From Paludibacter sp029973975 (GTDB taxonomy: Bacteria; Bacteroidota; Bacteroidia; Bacteroidales; Paludibacteraceae): 64,000 bases of DNA. The first letter of the stretch is position 1, and every line of letters begins with the position of its first letter. The notes under the pieces were generated by a model. The model was not told where the DNA came from. It did not search any database and was given only the letters and a program-made list of their open reading frames with translations. Of this stretch, positions 35,753 to 44,063 are shown piece after piece. The stretch is taken from NCBI GenBank assembly GCA_034928015.1, contig JAYFPF010000016.1:1-64000 (forward strand), written 5' to 3'. Made by a program: the position numbers and the translations under genes.

Positions 35753-35824
35753 TTTCGAAGAGGGTTTTAAGCAGCGCTGCCTCAGGCACCTCACCTTCCC
35801 GATGTAATTATAATACACAATAAG
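35753..35824 (+). other. Structured leader of the L21-L27 operon
   Basis: The leader holds the self-complementary GCAGCGCTGC (35771-35780) overlapping a TGCC-TCA-GGCA hairpin (35778-35788), so two alternative folds compete. Such leaders in ribosomal-protein operons are often sites of feedback control. I cannot match it to a known L21 leader family. Confidence 0.45.
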
Positions 35825-36139
35825 ATGTACGCAATTGTAGAAATTTTGGGTCAGCAGTTCAAGGTGGAAGCCGGAAAGAAACTGTATGTACACCGCATGA
35901 ACGAAGCTGAAATTGCTTCAGAAGTCGAGTTTGATAAAGTTTTGCTCGTTGATAATGCCGGCGCAGTTACCGTAGGTACTCCCGTAGTTGAAGGCGCAAA
36001 AGTAGTTTGTGAAGTGGTATCGCACCTGCGTGGTGAAAAGGTGATTGTTTTTCATAAAAAACGTCGCAAAGGATATCGTAAACGCAACGGTCACCGTCAG
36101 GATTTTACCGAGTTGAAAATTAAAGAGATTGTAGCTTAA
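35825..36139 (+). CDS. rplU: 50S ribosomal protein L21
   Basis: 104 residues, family length. MYAIVEILGQQFKVEAGKKLYVHR at the start and VIVFHKKRRKGYRKRNGHRQDFTELKI at the end are typical L21. First gene of rplU-rpmA, 24 nt before rpmA. Confidence 0.98.
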   Translation: MYAIVEILGQQFKVEAGKKLYVHRMNEAEIASEVEFDKVLLVDNAGAVTVGTPVVEGAKVVCEVVSHLRGEKVIVFHKKRRKGYRKRNGHRQDFTELKIKEIVA

Positions 36140-36163
36140 TTAACCGATTAAAATTTAGAGAAA

Positions 36164-36427
36164 ATGGCACATAAGAAAGGAGTTGGTAGCTCGAAGAACG
36201 GTCGTGAATCGGAAAGTAAGCGACTTGGAGTAAAAGTATACGGTGGTCAGTTTGCCAAAGCAGGTAACATCATCGTTCGTCAACGCGGAACAGTACACCA
36301 TCCGGGTGAAAACATGGGATTGGGTAAAGATCATACTCTATTCGCATTGGTTGACGGTATCGTGGAATTCAGAAAGAAAAGAAACAACAAATCTTACGTT
36401 TCTGTAAAACCAATCGAAGCAAACTAA
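36164..36427 (+). CDS. rpmA: 50S ribosomal protein L27
   Basis: 87 residues. MAHKKGVGSSKNGRESESKRLGVK and IIVRQRGTVHHPGENMGLGKDHTLFA are diagnostic of L27. The N-terminus begins directly with MAHKK, without the cleaved leader found in Firmicutes. Confidence 0.98.
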   Translation: MAHKKGVGSSKNGRESESKRLGVKVYGGQFAKAGNIIVRQRGTVHHPGENMGLGKDHTLFALVDGIVEFRKKRNNKSYVSVKPIEAN

Positions 36428-36469
36428 TAAGTTCTGGTCTGAAAGGACTTTAAGACTTTAAAAAAATAA

Positions 36470-36516
36470 CGAATCTCCTGTTGTTTTACCGTAGTGTAAA
36501 ATTGCGGGAGATTTTT
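36470..36516 (+). terminator. rplU-rpmA terminator
   Basis: An imperfect stem in which AATCTCCTG and the following GTTTTAC pair with GTAAAAT and CGGGAGATT, followed by TTTT. It lies about 45 nt after the rpmA stop. Confidence 0.7.
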
Positions 36517-36518
36517 AA

Positions 36519-36687
36519 TTTAAACCACAAAAGGCACAAAAGGAAGACTAAGAAAGCACAAAAGGAAATATTTAATATTGGATCACATAAGTAACATGAG
36601 ATGAGTATACTTTAGTTTATAGTTTTTAACTCTTAGTTGTTCTTTTGTGTTTTCTTAGTCTTCCTTTTGTGCCTTTTGTGGTTTAAA
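36519..36687. repeat. Long 49-bp inverted repeat between rpmA and serS
   Basis: The left arm (36519-36567) and right arm (36640-36687) are complementary over 49 and 48 nt, with one substitution and one missing base, around a 72-nt AT-rich spacer. Each arm contains repeated CACAAAAGG units. Part of the arm recurs before purM (15026-15045). There is no transposase gene and no target-site duplication that I can see. The RNA could form a very long hairpin just before serS. Confidence 0.85.
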
Positions 36688-36707
36688 ACTTAAAAAAAAA
36701 TAAAATC

Positions 36708-37979
36708 ATGCTTACACTCAAATACATCACCGAAAATACTGCTGAAGTTATAGCCCGTCTGGCTAAGAAGCATTTTAGGGCTGAAGAAATTATTGCTCAG
36801 GTAGTTGAATTGGACAAACAACGCAAGCAAACACAGACTGCTGCTGATAACGCACTGGCACAATCAAATGCTTTGTCGAAAGAAATTGGCTTGTTGTTTA
36901 AACAAGGTAAAACAGACGAAGCTAATGCTGCAAAAGAAAAAACAGCCGAACTTAAAGAAACCATCCGGGAGTTAACCGAAAAACAGACTTCTTATGAGCA
37001 GCAACTGAATGACTTGCTGGTTCAAATTCCCAACTTGCCGCATAATTCTGTTCCGGCAGGTAAACATGCCGAAGACAATGTTGTTGAACGGTCGGGTGGA
37101 GTTGTGCCGCAATTGCCCGAAGGCGCTATGCCGCACTGGGATTTGGCCAAAAAATATGATTTGATTGATTTTGAGTTAGGCGTGAAGATATCCGGTGCCG
37201 GTTTTCCTGTTTATAAAGGTAAAGGCGCCCGCTTGCAACGTGCTTTGATTAATTTCTTTCTCGATCAGGCACGTGAAGCTGGCTATCTGGAAGTACAACC
37301 ACCTTATGTGGTGAATGCTGCTTCCGGATACGGAACAGGACAATTGCCCGATAAAGAAGGACAGATGTATCATGCTACATTAGATGATTTATATCTGATC
37401 CCGACAGCTGAAGTTCCGGTGACTAATATTTACCGGGATGTCATTTTGAGTGAAAGCGAATTGCCGGTTAAAAATACGGCCTATTCAGCTTGTTTCCGCA
37501 GAGAAGCAGGTTCGTATGGCAAGGATGTGCGCGGATTAAACCGTTTGCATCAGTTTGATAAAGTGGAAATTGTACAAATTCAGCATCCGGACAAATCTTA
37601 TGAATCTCTTACTGAGATGGTGAATTATGTGCAAACCCTCGTGGAAAAATTAGAACTCCCCTGGAGAATTTTGCGTTTGTGCGGTGGTGATATGAGTTTT
37701 ACATCGGCACTGACGTTCGATTTTGAAGTATGGTCGGCTGCTCAGGAGCGCTGGCTGGAGGTAAGCTCAGTTTCCAACTTTGAAAACTATCAGGCTAATC
37801 GCCTTAAATGTCGCTTCAAAGGAAACGATAAAAAGACCCAACTCTGTCACACCCTGAACGGAAGCGCGCTCGCATTGCCCCGTATTGTTGCGGCGTTGCT
37901 TGAAAACAACCAAACGCCGGATGGGATTAGGATTCCCAAAGCGCTGGTTTCTTATACAGGATTTGATGTGATAAATTAA
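36708..37979 (+). CDS. serS: Seryl-tRNA synthetase
   Basis: 423 residues. A coiled-coil arm (about 25-110, rich in Lys/Glu/Gln) that grips the long variable arm of tRNA-Ser precedes the class II catalytic core. Motif 2 is FRREAGSYGKDVRGLNRLHQF; motif 3 is NGSALALPRIVAALLEN near the C-terminus. IPTAEVPVTN and FTSALTFDFEVW are also typical. Confidence 0.97.
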   Translation: MLTLKYITENTAEVIARLAKKHFRAEEIIAQVVELDKQRKQTQTAADNALAQSNALSKEIGLLFKQGKTDEANAAKEKTAELKETIRELTEKQTSYEQQLNDLLVQIPNLPHNSVPAGKHAEDNVVERSGGVVPQLPEGAMPHWDLAKKYDLIDFELGVKISGAGFPVYKGKGARLQRALINFFLDQAREAGYLEVQPPYVVNAASGYGTGQLPDKEGQMYHATLDDLYLIPTAEVPVTNIYRDVILSESELPVKNTAYSACFRREAGSYGKDVRGLNRLHQFDKVEIVQIQHPDKSYESLTEMVNYVQTLVEKLELPWRILRLCGGDMSFTSALTFDFEVWSAAQERWLEVSSVSNFENYQANRLKCRFKGNDKKTQLCHTLNGSALALPRIVAALLENNQTPDGIRIPKALVSYTGFDVIN

Positions 37980-38113
37980 AACGGAAAGTGGAAAGCGAAA
38001 AACGTGATGTAGTATACTAAGTCAGTTTAATCTTGAAATAAAGATTCATCTGAGTAACAAATTTTAGATTAATACAACATTAGCTTTTCGTTTTCCGCTT
38101 TCCGTTTTCCGCT
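37979..38113. repeat. GGAAAGYGGAAAGCG inverted repeat between serS and rseC
   Basis: Left arm 37979-38004 (ACGGAAAGTGGAAAGCGAAA) is imperfectly complementary to right arm 38085-38113 (CGTTTTCCGCTTTCCGTTTT), about 80 nt apart. The same CGGAAAGCG words occur at 14968-14985, 29985-29995 and 41943-41967. No gene in the spacer. Confidence 0.6.
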
Positions 38114-38133
38114 TAAATATTTATCATTTATTA

Positions 38134-38164
38134 TTGTGGTAATTCAAAATTTATAGTACATTTG
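38134..38164 (+). promoter_or_regulatory. Promoter of the rseC-rnf operon
   Basis: TTG at 38134-38136 and TACATTTG at 38157-38164, spaced 20 nt. It fits the shorter rseC start at 38194. Confidence 0.75.
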
Positions 38165-38193
38165 TGCCCGAATTGCAATGTCGGGATTACAAA

Positions 38194-38613
38194 ATGAGCC
38201 AATTAATCGAACATGCTGGTGTTATTCACCAGATAAATGGGAAACACATCAAGGTACAAATACTGCAGGAATCGGCCTGTGGTGGTTGTCATGCTAAAGG
38301 TGCCTGTTCTGCTGCCGACATGAAAGATAAATATGTCGACGTCGAATCAGATGGTTCGGATTACAAGGTTGGTGAACATGTTACTTTATATGGACAAAGT
38401 TCCATGGGATTATTCGCCGTTTTGCTTGCATTTGTCATTCCTTTTCTACTCATCCTGCTTACACTTTTTATTCTCAAAAATTATACTGATAACGAAGCTA
38501 TTTCCGGCAGTATTGCGTTGGGGACATTGCTTCCTTATTTCATTATATTGTCTTTCTTTAATTCCAGATTAAAATCAAAATTAAAGTTTCATATTAAAAG
38601 GTATGGGGCTTGA
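38194..38613 (+). CDS. rseC: RseC/MucC-like redox-regulator protein
   Basis: Start ATG at 38194 (MSQLIEHAGVIHQI), 139 residues. A small N-terminal domain with the cysteine pattern CGGCHAKGAC and two membrane helices (about 72-92 and 104-124) define the RseC/MucC family. In E. coli, RseC works with Rnf to reduce SoxR, and in Bacteroidota the gene regularly leads the rnf operon. Here it lies 26 nt before rnfB. The exact role in an organism without obvious SoxR is unknown. Confidence 0.88.
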   Translation: MSQLIEHAGVIHQINGKHIKVQILQESACGGCHAKGACSAADMKDKYVDVESDGSDYKVGEHVTLYGQSSMGLFAVLLAFVIPFLLILLTLFILKNYTDNEAISGSIALGTLLPYFIILSFFNSRLKSKLKFHIKRYGA

Positions 38614-38639
38614 TGATGCGTAAAATTCAATAGAGACAC

Positions 38640-39497
38640 ATGAGTTTAGTACTGATTTCTTTAATTACCCTGGGGGTAATAGGTTCTGTTGCAGCCGTTA
38701 TCTTATTTGTTGTTGCAAAAAAATTTCACGTTTTTGAGGATCCGCGGATTGACGAGGTGGAGCAGGCATTACCTGCAGCCAATTGCGGTGGATGTGGATT
38801 TCCGGGTTGCCGGGGGTTTGCCGACGCTTGTGTTAAATCGGATGAGCTGGGCGATTTGTTTTGTCCGGTTGGTGGAAACGATACCATGAAGAAAGTGGCG
38901 GAAATTCTGGGTAAGGACGCTGTAGCCAAGGCTCCGACTGTTGCTGTTGTACGTTGTAACGGAACCTGTGAACACCGTCCCCGTAACAATGAATATGATG
39001 GGGTCAAACATTGTTTTATTGCACATAATCTTTATAGTGGTGAAACCAACTGTTCCTGGGGCTGCCTGGGTTTTGGTGACTGCGAACTCTCCTGTGAATT
39101 TGATGCCATCAAAGTAAATCCTATCACAAAAATTCCGGAAGTGGATGATGATAAATGTACTTCCTGTGGTGCTTGTGTACGCGCCTGTCCGAAATTACTG
39201 ATTGAACTTCGTAAGAAAGGACCGAAAGGTCGTCGTGTGTATGTGAATTGCCGTAATGAGGATAAAGGACATATTACCCGCAAGGCTTGTGAAGTTGGTT
39301 GTATCGGCTGTGCCAAATGTCAAAAGGTTTGTCCGCACGAAGCTATTACCATTACCAACAGTTTGGCCTTTATCCACGATGATAAATGTAAGTTGTGTCG
39401 CGAATGTGTAATCGTGTGTCCGACCAACGCCATTACGGACGTTAATTTTCCGGCTCCGAAAAAGAAAAAAGAAGAGGCGGCAGCAGTAAATGAATAG
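38640..39497 (+). CDS. rnfB: Rnf complex subunit RnfB (iron-sulfur)
   Basis: 285 residues. An N-terminal membrane anchor is followed by the CGGCGFPGCRGFADAC cluster motif and, in the C-terminal half, ferredoxin-type clusters CTSCGACVRACP, CIGCAKCQKVCP and CKLCRECVIVCP. RnfB is thought to accept electrons from ferredoxin and pass them into the complex, which moves Na+ or H+ while reducing NAD+. A 139-nt gap with repeats follows before rnfC. Confidence 0.97.
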   Translation: MSLVLISLITLGVIGSVAAVILFVVAKKFHVFEDPRIDEVEQALPAANCGGCGFPGCRGFADACVKSDELGDLFCPVGGNDTMKKVAEILGKDAVAKAPTVAVVRCNGTCEHRPRNNEYDGVKHCFIAHNLYSGETNCSWGCLGFGDCELSCEFDAIKVNPITKIPEVDDDKCTSCGACVRACPKLLIELRKKGPKGRRVYVNCRNEDKGHITRKACEVGCIGCAKCQKVCPHEAITITNSLAFIHDDKCKLCRECVIVCPTNAITDVNFPAPKKKKEEAAAVNE

Positions 39498-39558
39498 CCC
39501 CGGGGGTTAACTCGGGGGAAGGATTGGGGGGGGTAAAACCCAATGTATTTGAAGAGGA

Positions 39559-39592
39559 GATTGCCACGTCGCTACGCTCCTCGCAATGACGG
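39559..39592. repeat. Dispersed repeat GATTGCCACGTCGCTACGCTCC
   Basis: The gap 39498-39636 holds a GC-rich run (CCCCGGGGGTTAACTCGGGGG) and a 34-bp segment from GATTGCCACGTCG to CTCGCAATGACGG, with ATTGC and GCAAT ends. Read in reverse it translates as HCEERSDVAI, a peptide I recognise as the trace of a very widespread intergenic repeat in bacterial genomes. Confidence 0.7.
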
Positions 39593-39636
39593 TCGATGGA
39601 TAAGTGATTTATATATAAATAATATAACAACAAAGC

Positions 39637-40968
39637 ATGAAGACTTTCAGAATTGGAGGTGTACATCCGGCAGAAAATAAATTTTCGGCCGGCAAAAAGA
39701 TTCAACAGGCTGAGATTCCGAAGATGGTTGCCATTCCGTTGGCACATTACATAGGAAATCCAAGTGAGGCAATTGTCAAGAAGGGTGACCTGGTGAAAGT
39801 GGGGCAGATGATCGGACAAGCCAATGGATTTGTTTCGGCCAATGTACATGCCTCCGTGTCAGGTAAGGTAAATAAGATTGACGTGCAACTGGATGCTTCC
39901 GGATATAAACGTCCTGCCGTATTTATTGATGTAGATGGTGATGAGTGGTTGGATACCATTGACAGAAGTACTGTTGTCAAAAGAGAATGTAATCTTACCA
40001 AAGAAGAGATAATTAAAAAAGTGCAGGATGCCGGCATCGTCGGACTGGGAGGTGCTACTTTCCCCGCTCACGTGAAACTTTCTCCTCCTCCCGGAAAAAA
40101 AGCAGAAGTTTTGATTATCAATGCCGTTGAATGCGAACCTTATCTGACCTGCGACCACCAGCTGATGCTGGAGCATGGTGAGGAAATTTTGGTTGGTGTC
40201 TCGATTCTCATGAAAGCGCTTGAGGTAGAAAAAGCAATTATCGGTATTGAGAATAATAAACCGGATGCTATCAGTCATCTGAAACAATTAGCAACTGCAT
40301 TTAAAAGTATTACCATAGAACCCTTGAAAGTGCAATATCCGCAGGGAGGTGAAAAGCAACTCATCGATGCGGTTATCCGTCGTCAGGTGCCCAGCGGCAG
40401 AATTCCGGTGGAAGTCGGTGCGGTGGTGTTTAATGTGGGTACAACTTATGCTGTTTATGAGGCTGTACAGAAAAACAAGCCTATGTTTGAGCGTGTTATG
40501 ACCATCACGGGTAAGGATGCGCCTAATCCTTCCAATTATCGTGTTCGCCTTGGAACTTATCTGTCTCATGTAGTTGAGCAAGCCGGTGGTGTGCCCGAAG
40601 GTACGGGTAAAATTATTGGTGGCGGCCCAATGATGGGACGTTCGCTGATGAATCTGAATATCCCGATGGCCAAAGGTAGTGCAGGTGTATTGTACATGCG
40701 CGATGAGGAGGCAATCCGTAAACCTGTACAGAACTGTATTCGTTGCTCCAAATGTGTTTCGGTTTGTCCGATGGGACTTGAACCATACCTGCTGATGGCA
40801 CAAAGTGAGAGAAATATGTGGCCAGAAATGGAAACTGATCGCGTAATGGATTGTATTGAATGTGGCAGTTGTAGCTATACCTGTCCATCGAATCGTCCGT
40901 TACTGGATTACATTCGTTTTGGAAAAGCGACAGTAGGAGGTATCATTCGTAACAGGAACGCAAAATAA
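39637..40968 (+). CDS. rnfC: Rnf complex subunit RnfC
   Basis: 443 residues. The N-terminal barrel-sandwich part is followed by the NADH/FMN-binding region (GIVGLGGATFPAHVKL, INAVECEPYLTCDHQLM), an SLBB-like part, and two iron-sulfur motifs near the end (CIRCSKCVSVCPMGLEP and CIECGSCSYTCPSNRPL). RnfC carries the NAD+ site of the complex on the cytoplasmic side. It lies 10 nt before rnfD. Confidence 0.97.
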   Translation: MKTFRIGGVHPAENKFSAGKKIQQAEIPKMVAIPLAHYIGNPSEAIVKKGDLVKVGQMIGQANGFVSANVHASVSGKVNKIDVQLDASGYKRPAVFIDVDGDEWLDTIDRSTVVKRECNLTKEEIIKKVQDAGIVGLGGATFPAHVKLSPPPGKKAEVLIINAVECEPYLTCDHQLMLEHGEEILVGVSILMKALEVEKAIIGIENNKPDAISHLKQLATAFKSITIEPLKVQYPQGGEKQLIDAVIRRQVPSGRIPVEVGAVVFNVGTTYAVYEAVQKNKPMFERVMTITGKDAPNPSNYRVRLGTYLSHVVEQAGGVPEGTGKIIGGGPMMGRSLMNLNIPMAKGSAGVLYMRDEEAIRKPVQNCIRCSKCVSVCPMGLEPYLLMAQSERNMWPEMETDRVMDCIECGSCSYTCPSNRPLLDYIRFGKATVGGIIRNRNAK

Positions 40969-40978
40969 CAAGAAATAT

Positions 40979-41941
40979 ATGGAAAAATTAATCATATCGC
41001 CCGCACCGCACATTCACAGTGGTGATTCGGTAAGTAAAAATATGACCGGCGTGATTATCGCGCTGATTCCTGCTTTGCTGGCTTCGTTGTATTTCTTCGG
41101 ACTGGGAGCGTTGATTGTCACTGTGACGTCCATCATGGCCTGTGTGTTGTTCGAATATCTGATTCAGCGATTTTTAATCAAAGGAGAAAAAACAATATTA
41201 GATGGGTCTGCTGCTCTGACAGGTTTGTTGCTGGCATTCAACCTGCCATCCAATTTACCGGTCTGGATGATCCTGATTGGCGCATTAGTTGCTATCGGTG
41301 TGGCTAAAATGAGTTTTGGCGGCCTGGGAAACAATCCTTTTAATCCCGCACTCGTGGGCAGGGTCTTTTTGTTGATTTCATTCCCGGTGGAAATGACAAC
41401 ATGGCCGGTGGTTGAACCTTTTTCGATGTCCTATCTCGATGCTGCTACAGGAGCAACTGTACTTTCATTATTAAATGAAGGCAGCTCGGCAATACCATCA
41501 GCAAAAGATATGTTTTTAGGTAATATGCCCGGTTCTCTGGGGGAGGTTTCTGCTGTGGCTTTGTTGATTGGTTTGGTGTACATGCTGGTTCGTAAAATCA
41601 TTACCTGGCATATTCCGGTGAGTATTTTTGTGACCGTCATTATTTTCTCTGGTATATTACATCTGGTCGATCCGGCAGCATACATTTCACCTTTGGTGCA
41701 TTTGCTTACAGGAGGTTTGATGTTAGGCGCTATTTTTATGGCGACCGATTATGTAACATCTCCAATGAATCCCAAAGGTATGTGGATCTACGGAGTGGGA
41801 ATCGGGGTGCTGACCGTAGTTATCCGCACCTGGGGAGCTTATCCGGAAGGAGTGTCATTTGCAATTCTCATCATGAACGGATTTACACCCCTGATTAATT
41901 TTTATGTGAAACCGAAAAGATTTGGAGAAAAAGCGAAGTAA
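40979..41941 (+). CDS. rnfD: Rnf complex subunit RnfD
   Basis: 320 residues, with eight to ten membrane helices. The FMN attachment region is seen as DAATGATVLS near 154-163, where a Thr in the S/T-GAT context carries the flavin. MSFGGLGNNPFNPALVGRVFLL and FMATDYVTSPMNPKGMWIYG are typical of RnfD/NqrB. It is a core membrane subunit of the ion-moving part. Confidence 0.96.
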   Translation: MEKLIISPAPHIHSGDSVSKNMTGVIIALIPALLASLYFFGLGALIVTVTSIMACVLFEYLIQRFLIKGEKTILDGSAALTGLLLAFNLPSNLPVWMILIGALVAIGVAKMSFGGLGNNPFNPALVGRVFLLISFPVEMTTWPVVEPFSMSYLDAATGATVLSLLNEGSSAIPSAKDMFLGNMPGSLGEVSAVALLIGLVYMLVRKIITWHIPVSIFVTVIIFSGILHLVDPAAYISPLVHLLTGGLMLGAIFMATDYVTSPMNPKGMWIYGVGIGVLTVVIRTWGAYPEGVSFAILIMNGFTPLINFYVKPKRFGEKAK

Positions 41942-42024
41942 AAAATAGCGGAAAACGGAAAGCGAAAAGCGAATAATTAATAGCTAATAGTGCTGGCCGT
42001 AGACTGTAGACCGTAGACAATAAA
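41942..42024. repeat. Intergenic repeat fragments between rnfD and rnfG
   Basis: GCGGAAAACGGAAAGCGAAA (from 41947) matches the family seen at 37979-38113. It is followed by AATTAATAGCTAATAG and by GTAGACTGTAGACCGTAGAC, a threefold GTAGAC repeat. No promoter or gene is visible in the gap. Confidence 0.55.
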
Positions 42025-42028
42025 AAAA

Positions 42029-42658
42029 ATGGCAAAATTAGAATCAACTTTCAGAAATATGGTGCTTGTGCTGACGTCAATTACGTTGGTAGCTGCAGTA
42101 GCATTAGGTTCGGTGTATAATCTGACCAAAGAGCCTATAGAAGCATCGAAAAGAGCTAAACGGGAAAATGCCATCATGGAGGTATTGCCTCCGGATGTGT
42201 CGATAAAAGGAGCCGATACCATTACAATTGAAGGTATGCCGGAGCCGTTTTATGTGTACCAGGCTTATGCCGGCGATGAATTTGTGGGTGCAGCGGTACA
42301 GACCTATTCTAAAAACGGATTCAGTGGCGAGATAAAAGTAATGGTAGGCTTTGATGCAAAGGGAAATATTATTAATTACTCTGTGTTGGAACAAAAAGAA
42401 ACGCCCGGTTTGGGAACCAAAATGGTAGATTGGTTTAAGACAGAAAAAGGAAATCAGGATATTCGCGGATTAAACGGGGCTAAAAACAACCTGAACGTTA
42501 CCAAAAACGGCGGAGAAGTAGATGCTATTACAGCAGCGACGATTTCGTCCAATGCGTTTCTGGAAGCAATTCGTTATGCTTACGGCGCCTATTCACAAAA
42601 TTACGATGGATTAACAGGGGCAACTTCAGTTGAAAAGGAAGTAGCTCAAACAAATTAA
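42029..42658 (+). CDS. rnfG: Rnf complex subunit RnfG
   Basis: 209 residues. One N-terminal membrane helix (about 10-30) anchors a periplasmic FMN-binding domain. The covalent flavin site is VDAITAATISSNAF near 167-180, with the Thr of AATIS as the attachment residue. GFSGEIKVMVGFDAKGNI and KETPGLGTKM are family landmarks. It lies 9 nt before rnfE. Confidence 0.96.
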   Translation: MAKLESTFRNMVLVLTSITLVAAVALGSVYNLTKEPIEASKRAKRENAIMEVLPPDVSIKGADTITIEGMPEPFYVYQAYAGDEFVGAAVQTYSKNGFSGEIKVMVGFDAKGNIINYSVLEQKETPGLGTKMVDWFKTEKGNQDIRGLNGAKNNLNVTKNGGEVDAITAATISSNAFLEAIRYAYGAYSQNYDGLTGATSVEKEVAQTN

Positions 42659-42667
42659 AGAGGATAT

Positions 42668-43267
42668 ATGGCTGCAAATTCAAATTTAAAAACGCTGTTT
42701 AACGGCATAATCAAGGAGAATCCAATCTTTGTGATTATGTTGGGTATGTGCCCGACACTGGGTACAACCTCGTCGGCAATTAATGGTTTAGGGATGGGAC
42801 TGGCAACTACTTTTGTGCTCTTGTCCTCTAATGTTGTTATTTCAATGCTGAAAAACATCATACCGGATAATGTACGTATACCGGCTTTTGTTGTGGTGAT
42901 TGCCGCTTTTGTTACATTGGTGGAAATGGTGATGCAGGCTTATGTTCCTGCACTGTATGAAAGTCTGGGGCTTTTTATTCCTCTGATTGTAGTGAACTGT
43001 ATTGTTCTCGGAAGAGCTGAAGCTTTTGCTGCTAAAAATACAGTCGTTAAATCATTTTTTGACGGCTTGGGAATGGGACTCGGCTTTACACTGGCGTTAA
43101 CTTTGTTGGGAACTACCCGTGAATTGCTTGGGACAGGTAAGGTTTTCAGCATAACGATTTTTCCTGAAAATTATGGTATGCTACTTTTTGTGCTGGCACC
43201 AGGCGCATTTATAGCTCTGGCATATCTGATTGCCATATTTAATAAACTGAAAACAACCAAAAATTAA
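42668..43267 (+). CDS. rnfE: Rnf complex subunit RnfE
   Basis: 199 residues, six membrane helices. NPIFVIMLGMCPTLGTTSSAINGLGMG and PLIVVNCIVLGRAEAFAAKN contain the conserved Cys residues of the RnfA/RnfE pair, which likely hold an iron-sulfur centre within the membrane. DGLGMGLGFTLALTLLGTTRELLG is also typical. Confidence 0.96.
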   Translation: MAANSNLKTLFNGIIKENPIFVIMLGMCPTLGTTSSAINGLGMGLATTFVLLSSNVVISMLKNIIPDNVRIPAFVVVIAAFVTLVEMVMQAYVPALYESLGLFIPLIVVNCIVLGRAEAFAAKNTVVKSFFDGLGMGLGFTLALTLLGTTRELLGTGKVFSITIFPENYGMLLFVLAPGAFIALAYLIAIFNKLKTTKN

Positions 43268-43318
43268 TTTTCTGCTATTTTTATTAATCACTGTCAACTA
43301 ACCACTAACAACTAAAGA

Positions 43319-43894
43319 ATGACTTATATATTAATTTTCATCGGAGCCGTATTTGTGAACAACATTGTGTTGTCACAGTTTCTGGGTATTTGTCCGTTTT
43401 TGGGTGTGTCGAAAAAAATTGATACCGCGCTTGGTATGAGTGGAGCTGTGGCTTTTGTAATGACCATAGCAACTATTGTCACCTTTTTAATTCAGGTCTA
43501 TGTGCTTGAACCTTTGCAGATTGGTTATCTTCAAACCATATCCTTTATCCTCATTATTGCAGCTTTAGTACAGTTGGTTGAAATTATTCTGAAGAAAATA
43601 TCGCCTGCGCTTTATCAGGCTTTAGGTGTTTTTCTTCCCCTTATTACTACAAACTGTGCGATTTTAGGTGTGGCCATTATGGTTATTCAAAAGGATTTTA
43701 ACTTGTTGCAAAGTGTTGTTTTTGCTATTTCTACTGCGCTTGGCTTCGGATTGGCATTAATTTTATTTGCCGGTATCAGAGAACAATTAAATTTTGTATC
43801 TTTGCCCCGCGGAATGAAAGGTACACCTGCCGCCCTGCTTGTTGCAGGATTACTGGCAATGGCTTTTATGGGATTCGCAGGGATCGTTAAATGA
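43319..43894 (+). CDS. rnfA: Rnf complex subunit RnfA
   Basis: 191 residues, six membrane helices, related to RnfE. FVNNIVLSQFLGICPFLGVSKK and PLITTNCAILGVAIM carry the matching conserved Cys residues. Last gene of the operon, completing B-C-D-G-E-A. A palindrome (43907-43932) follows 12 nt after the stop and may end the transcript. Confidence 0.96.
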   Translation: MTYILIFIGAVFVNNIVLSQFLGICPFLGVSKKIDTALGMSGAVAFVMTIATIVTFLIQVYVLEPLQIGYLQTISFILIIAALVQLVEIILKKISPALYQALGVFLPLITTNCAILGVAIMVIQKDFNLLQSVVFAISTALGFGLALILFAGIREQLNFVSLPRGMKGTPAALLVAGLLAMAFMGFAGIVK

Positions 43895-43906
43895 TATATT
43901 GGCGGG

Positions 43907-43932
43907 TAGGGACAGGGCATGCCCTGTCCCTA
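43907..43932. repeat. Perfect 26-bp palindrome, GTAGGGAC type
   Basis: TAGGGACAGGGCA and its complement form a perfect palindrome with the GTAGGGAC head. It lies after rnfA and before the tRNA-Gly gene. It may double as a terminator. Confidence 0.75.
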
Positions 43933-43965
43933 TAGCATGCCTTGTCTTAATAAATATGATATAAC

Positions 43966-44038
43966 GCGGCAATAGCTCAGTTGGTAGAGCGTCGGCTTCC
44001 CAAGCCGAAGGTCGCGGGTTCGAACCCCGTTTGCCGCT
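43966..44038 (+). tRNA. tRNA-Gly (anticodon CCC)
   Basis: A complete cloverleaf: acceptor arms GCGGCAA and TTGCCGC, D-arm AGCTCAGTTGGTAGAGC, anticodon arm TCGGCTTCCCAAGCCGA with CCC, and T-arm CGGGTTCGAACCCCG. CCA is not encoded. No consensus promoter is visible upstream, and the carB start follows only 25 nt downstream. Confidence 0.97.
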
Positions 44039-44063
44039 CGGAACAATAAAACTAGTATCAAGC

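Noticed and set aside
36519..36687. Insertion sequence bounded by terminal inverted repeats
   Set aside because: The spacer is only 72 nt and holds no transposase, and no target-site duplication is evident. It can at most be a MITE-like remnant.
39442..39849. Minus-strand frame of 135 codons across the rnfB-rnfC gap
   Set aside because: It runs antisense to both rnf genes and contains the HCEERSDVAI repeat translation; it is a repeat artefact.
44031..44063. carB start at TTG within the tRNA-Gly gene
   Set aside because: It would use tRNA sequence as coding sequence. The GTG at 44064 gives the expected N-terminus.
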